Positions 63,942 through 64,000 of a stretch of 64,000 bases of DNA are shown piece by piece. Location of the stretch: contig NZ_JACICF010000001.1 of the NCBI RefSeq assembly GCF_014195685.1, forward strand, positions 1,497,317-1,561,316. Reading direction: 5' to 3'. The translations under genes and the position numbers were made by a program. The notes beneath the pieces were generated by a model that did no database searches, was not told the origin of the DNA, and saw only the letters and a list, made by a program, of their open reading frames with translations. The first letter of the stretch is position 1; each line of letters starts with the position of its first letter. The stretch is from Sphingomicrobium lutaoense (lineage in GTDB: Bacteria; Pseudomonadota; Alphaproteobacteria; Sphingomonadales; Sphingomonadaceae).

Positions 63942-64000
63942 ATGAAAAGGATGATGATCGTGCTGGCCGGACTGGGCGTGGCTGCCTGCGATGGCGCGCC
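63942..64000 (+). CDS. Start of a further lipoprotein gene (cut by the window end)
   Basis: ATG at 63942 follows GGGGGAGAG and opens a frame MKRMMIVLAGLGVAACDGA that has a lipobox (GVAAC). Only 19 residues are visible. It lies 24 bases after the DUF3617-like lipoprotein, so it may be a third member of the same tandem group, but nothing in the visible part proves this. Confidence 0.6.
   Translation, partial: MKRMMIVLAGLGVAACDGA

Overview
The window is a 64 kb piece of a GC-rich (roughly 65 %) chromosome. Gene content points to an alphaproteobacterium of the order Sphingomonadales (Sphingomonas/Sphingomicrobium-like). The signs are the nadD-rsfS-rlmH-envC-ctpA block, a short-hinge SMC next to DUF721 and DsbA genes, an sdhCDA block, a yajC-secD-secF-bamD-recN-ligA block, a TonB receptor and many DUF families common in sphingomonads. 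Assignment below order level is inference. Genes are tightly packed. Many neighbours share ATGA or TGATG stop/start overlaps, and several convergent pairs overlap at their stop codons. No stretch over 300 bases lacks a gene; the longest gaps (about 140-210 bases) lie at 14937-15101, 20502-20662, 30673-30832, 33418-33585, 45856-46031, 54239-54444 and 58526-58662. I see no insertion sequence, CRISPR array, rRNA or replication origin. There is one tRNA, tRNA-Pro(GGG).

Layout. 1-6509: 3' part of ptsP, a RodZ-like protein, cpoB, tilS, ftsH. 6506-7582: DUF3667 protein on the minus strand. 7665-13184: nadD, rsfS, rlmH, envC-like, ctpA, dsbB, coq7 and a small secreted protein, mostly overlapping or closely spaced. 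13185-14936: DUF885 peptidase. 15053-18348: a DNA-repair cassette with a radical SAM protein, a hemerythrin and a DUF4130-UdgX fusion, preceded by a perfect LexA-type direct repeat. 18345-20561: TonB-dependent receptor under a strong Fur-box match. 20663-26112 (minus): DUF721, two DsbA-like oxidoreductases, smc. 26140-28382: mutY, a membrane-anchored cytochrome c, DUF1801. 28389-33417 (minus): sdhC, sdhD, sdhA, then creD and a LOG-family gene. 33586-37673: soluble chemoreceptor, SDR, subclass-B3 metallo-beta-lactamase-like lipoprotein, prmA and a low-GC zinc-ribbon mini-gene. 37670-45855 (minus): yajC, secD, secF, bamD, recN, a dienelactone-hydrolase-like gene, ligA. 46032-49751: tRNA-Pro, a large propeller-GGDEF protein, DUF2459. 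49748-54238 (minus): a GH108 endolysin and GTA-type holin cassette with a coupled alpha/beta hydrolase, then hslV, a GNAT gene and hslU. 54445-60000: GDSL autotransporter, DUF389, a lipoprotein (minus) and three small membrane proteins. 60002-64000: PH-domain membrane protein and uvrB (minus), then two or three DUF3617-type secreted proteins running off the right edge.

Functional themes: genome maintenance (mutY, recN, ligA, uvrB, smc, UdgX cassette), envelope biogenesis and quality control (ftsH, envC, ctpA, dsbA/B, bamD, secDF-yajC, hslUV), and respiration (sdhCDA, coq7, cytochrome c). The most noteworthy region is 15053-18348. It looks like a damage-inducible operon that couples a radical SAM enzyme carrying a helix-hairpin-helix motif, a di-iron oxygen-binding protein, and a uracil-DNA glycosylase homologue of the type that crosslinks itself to uracil in DNA.
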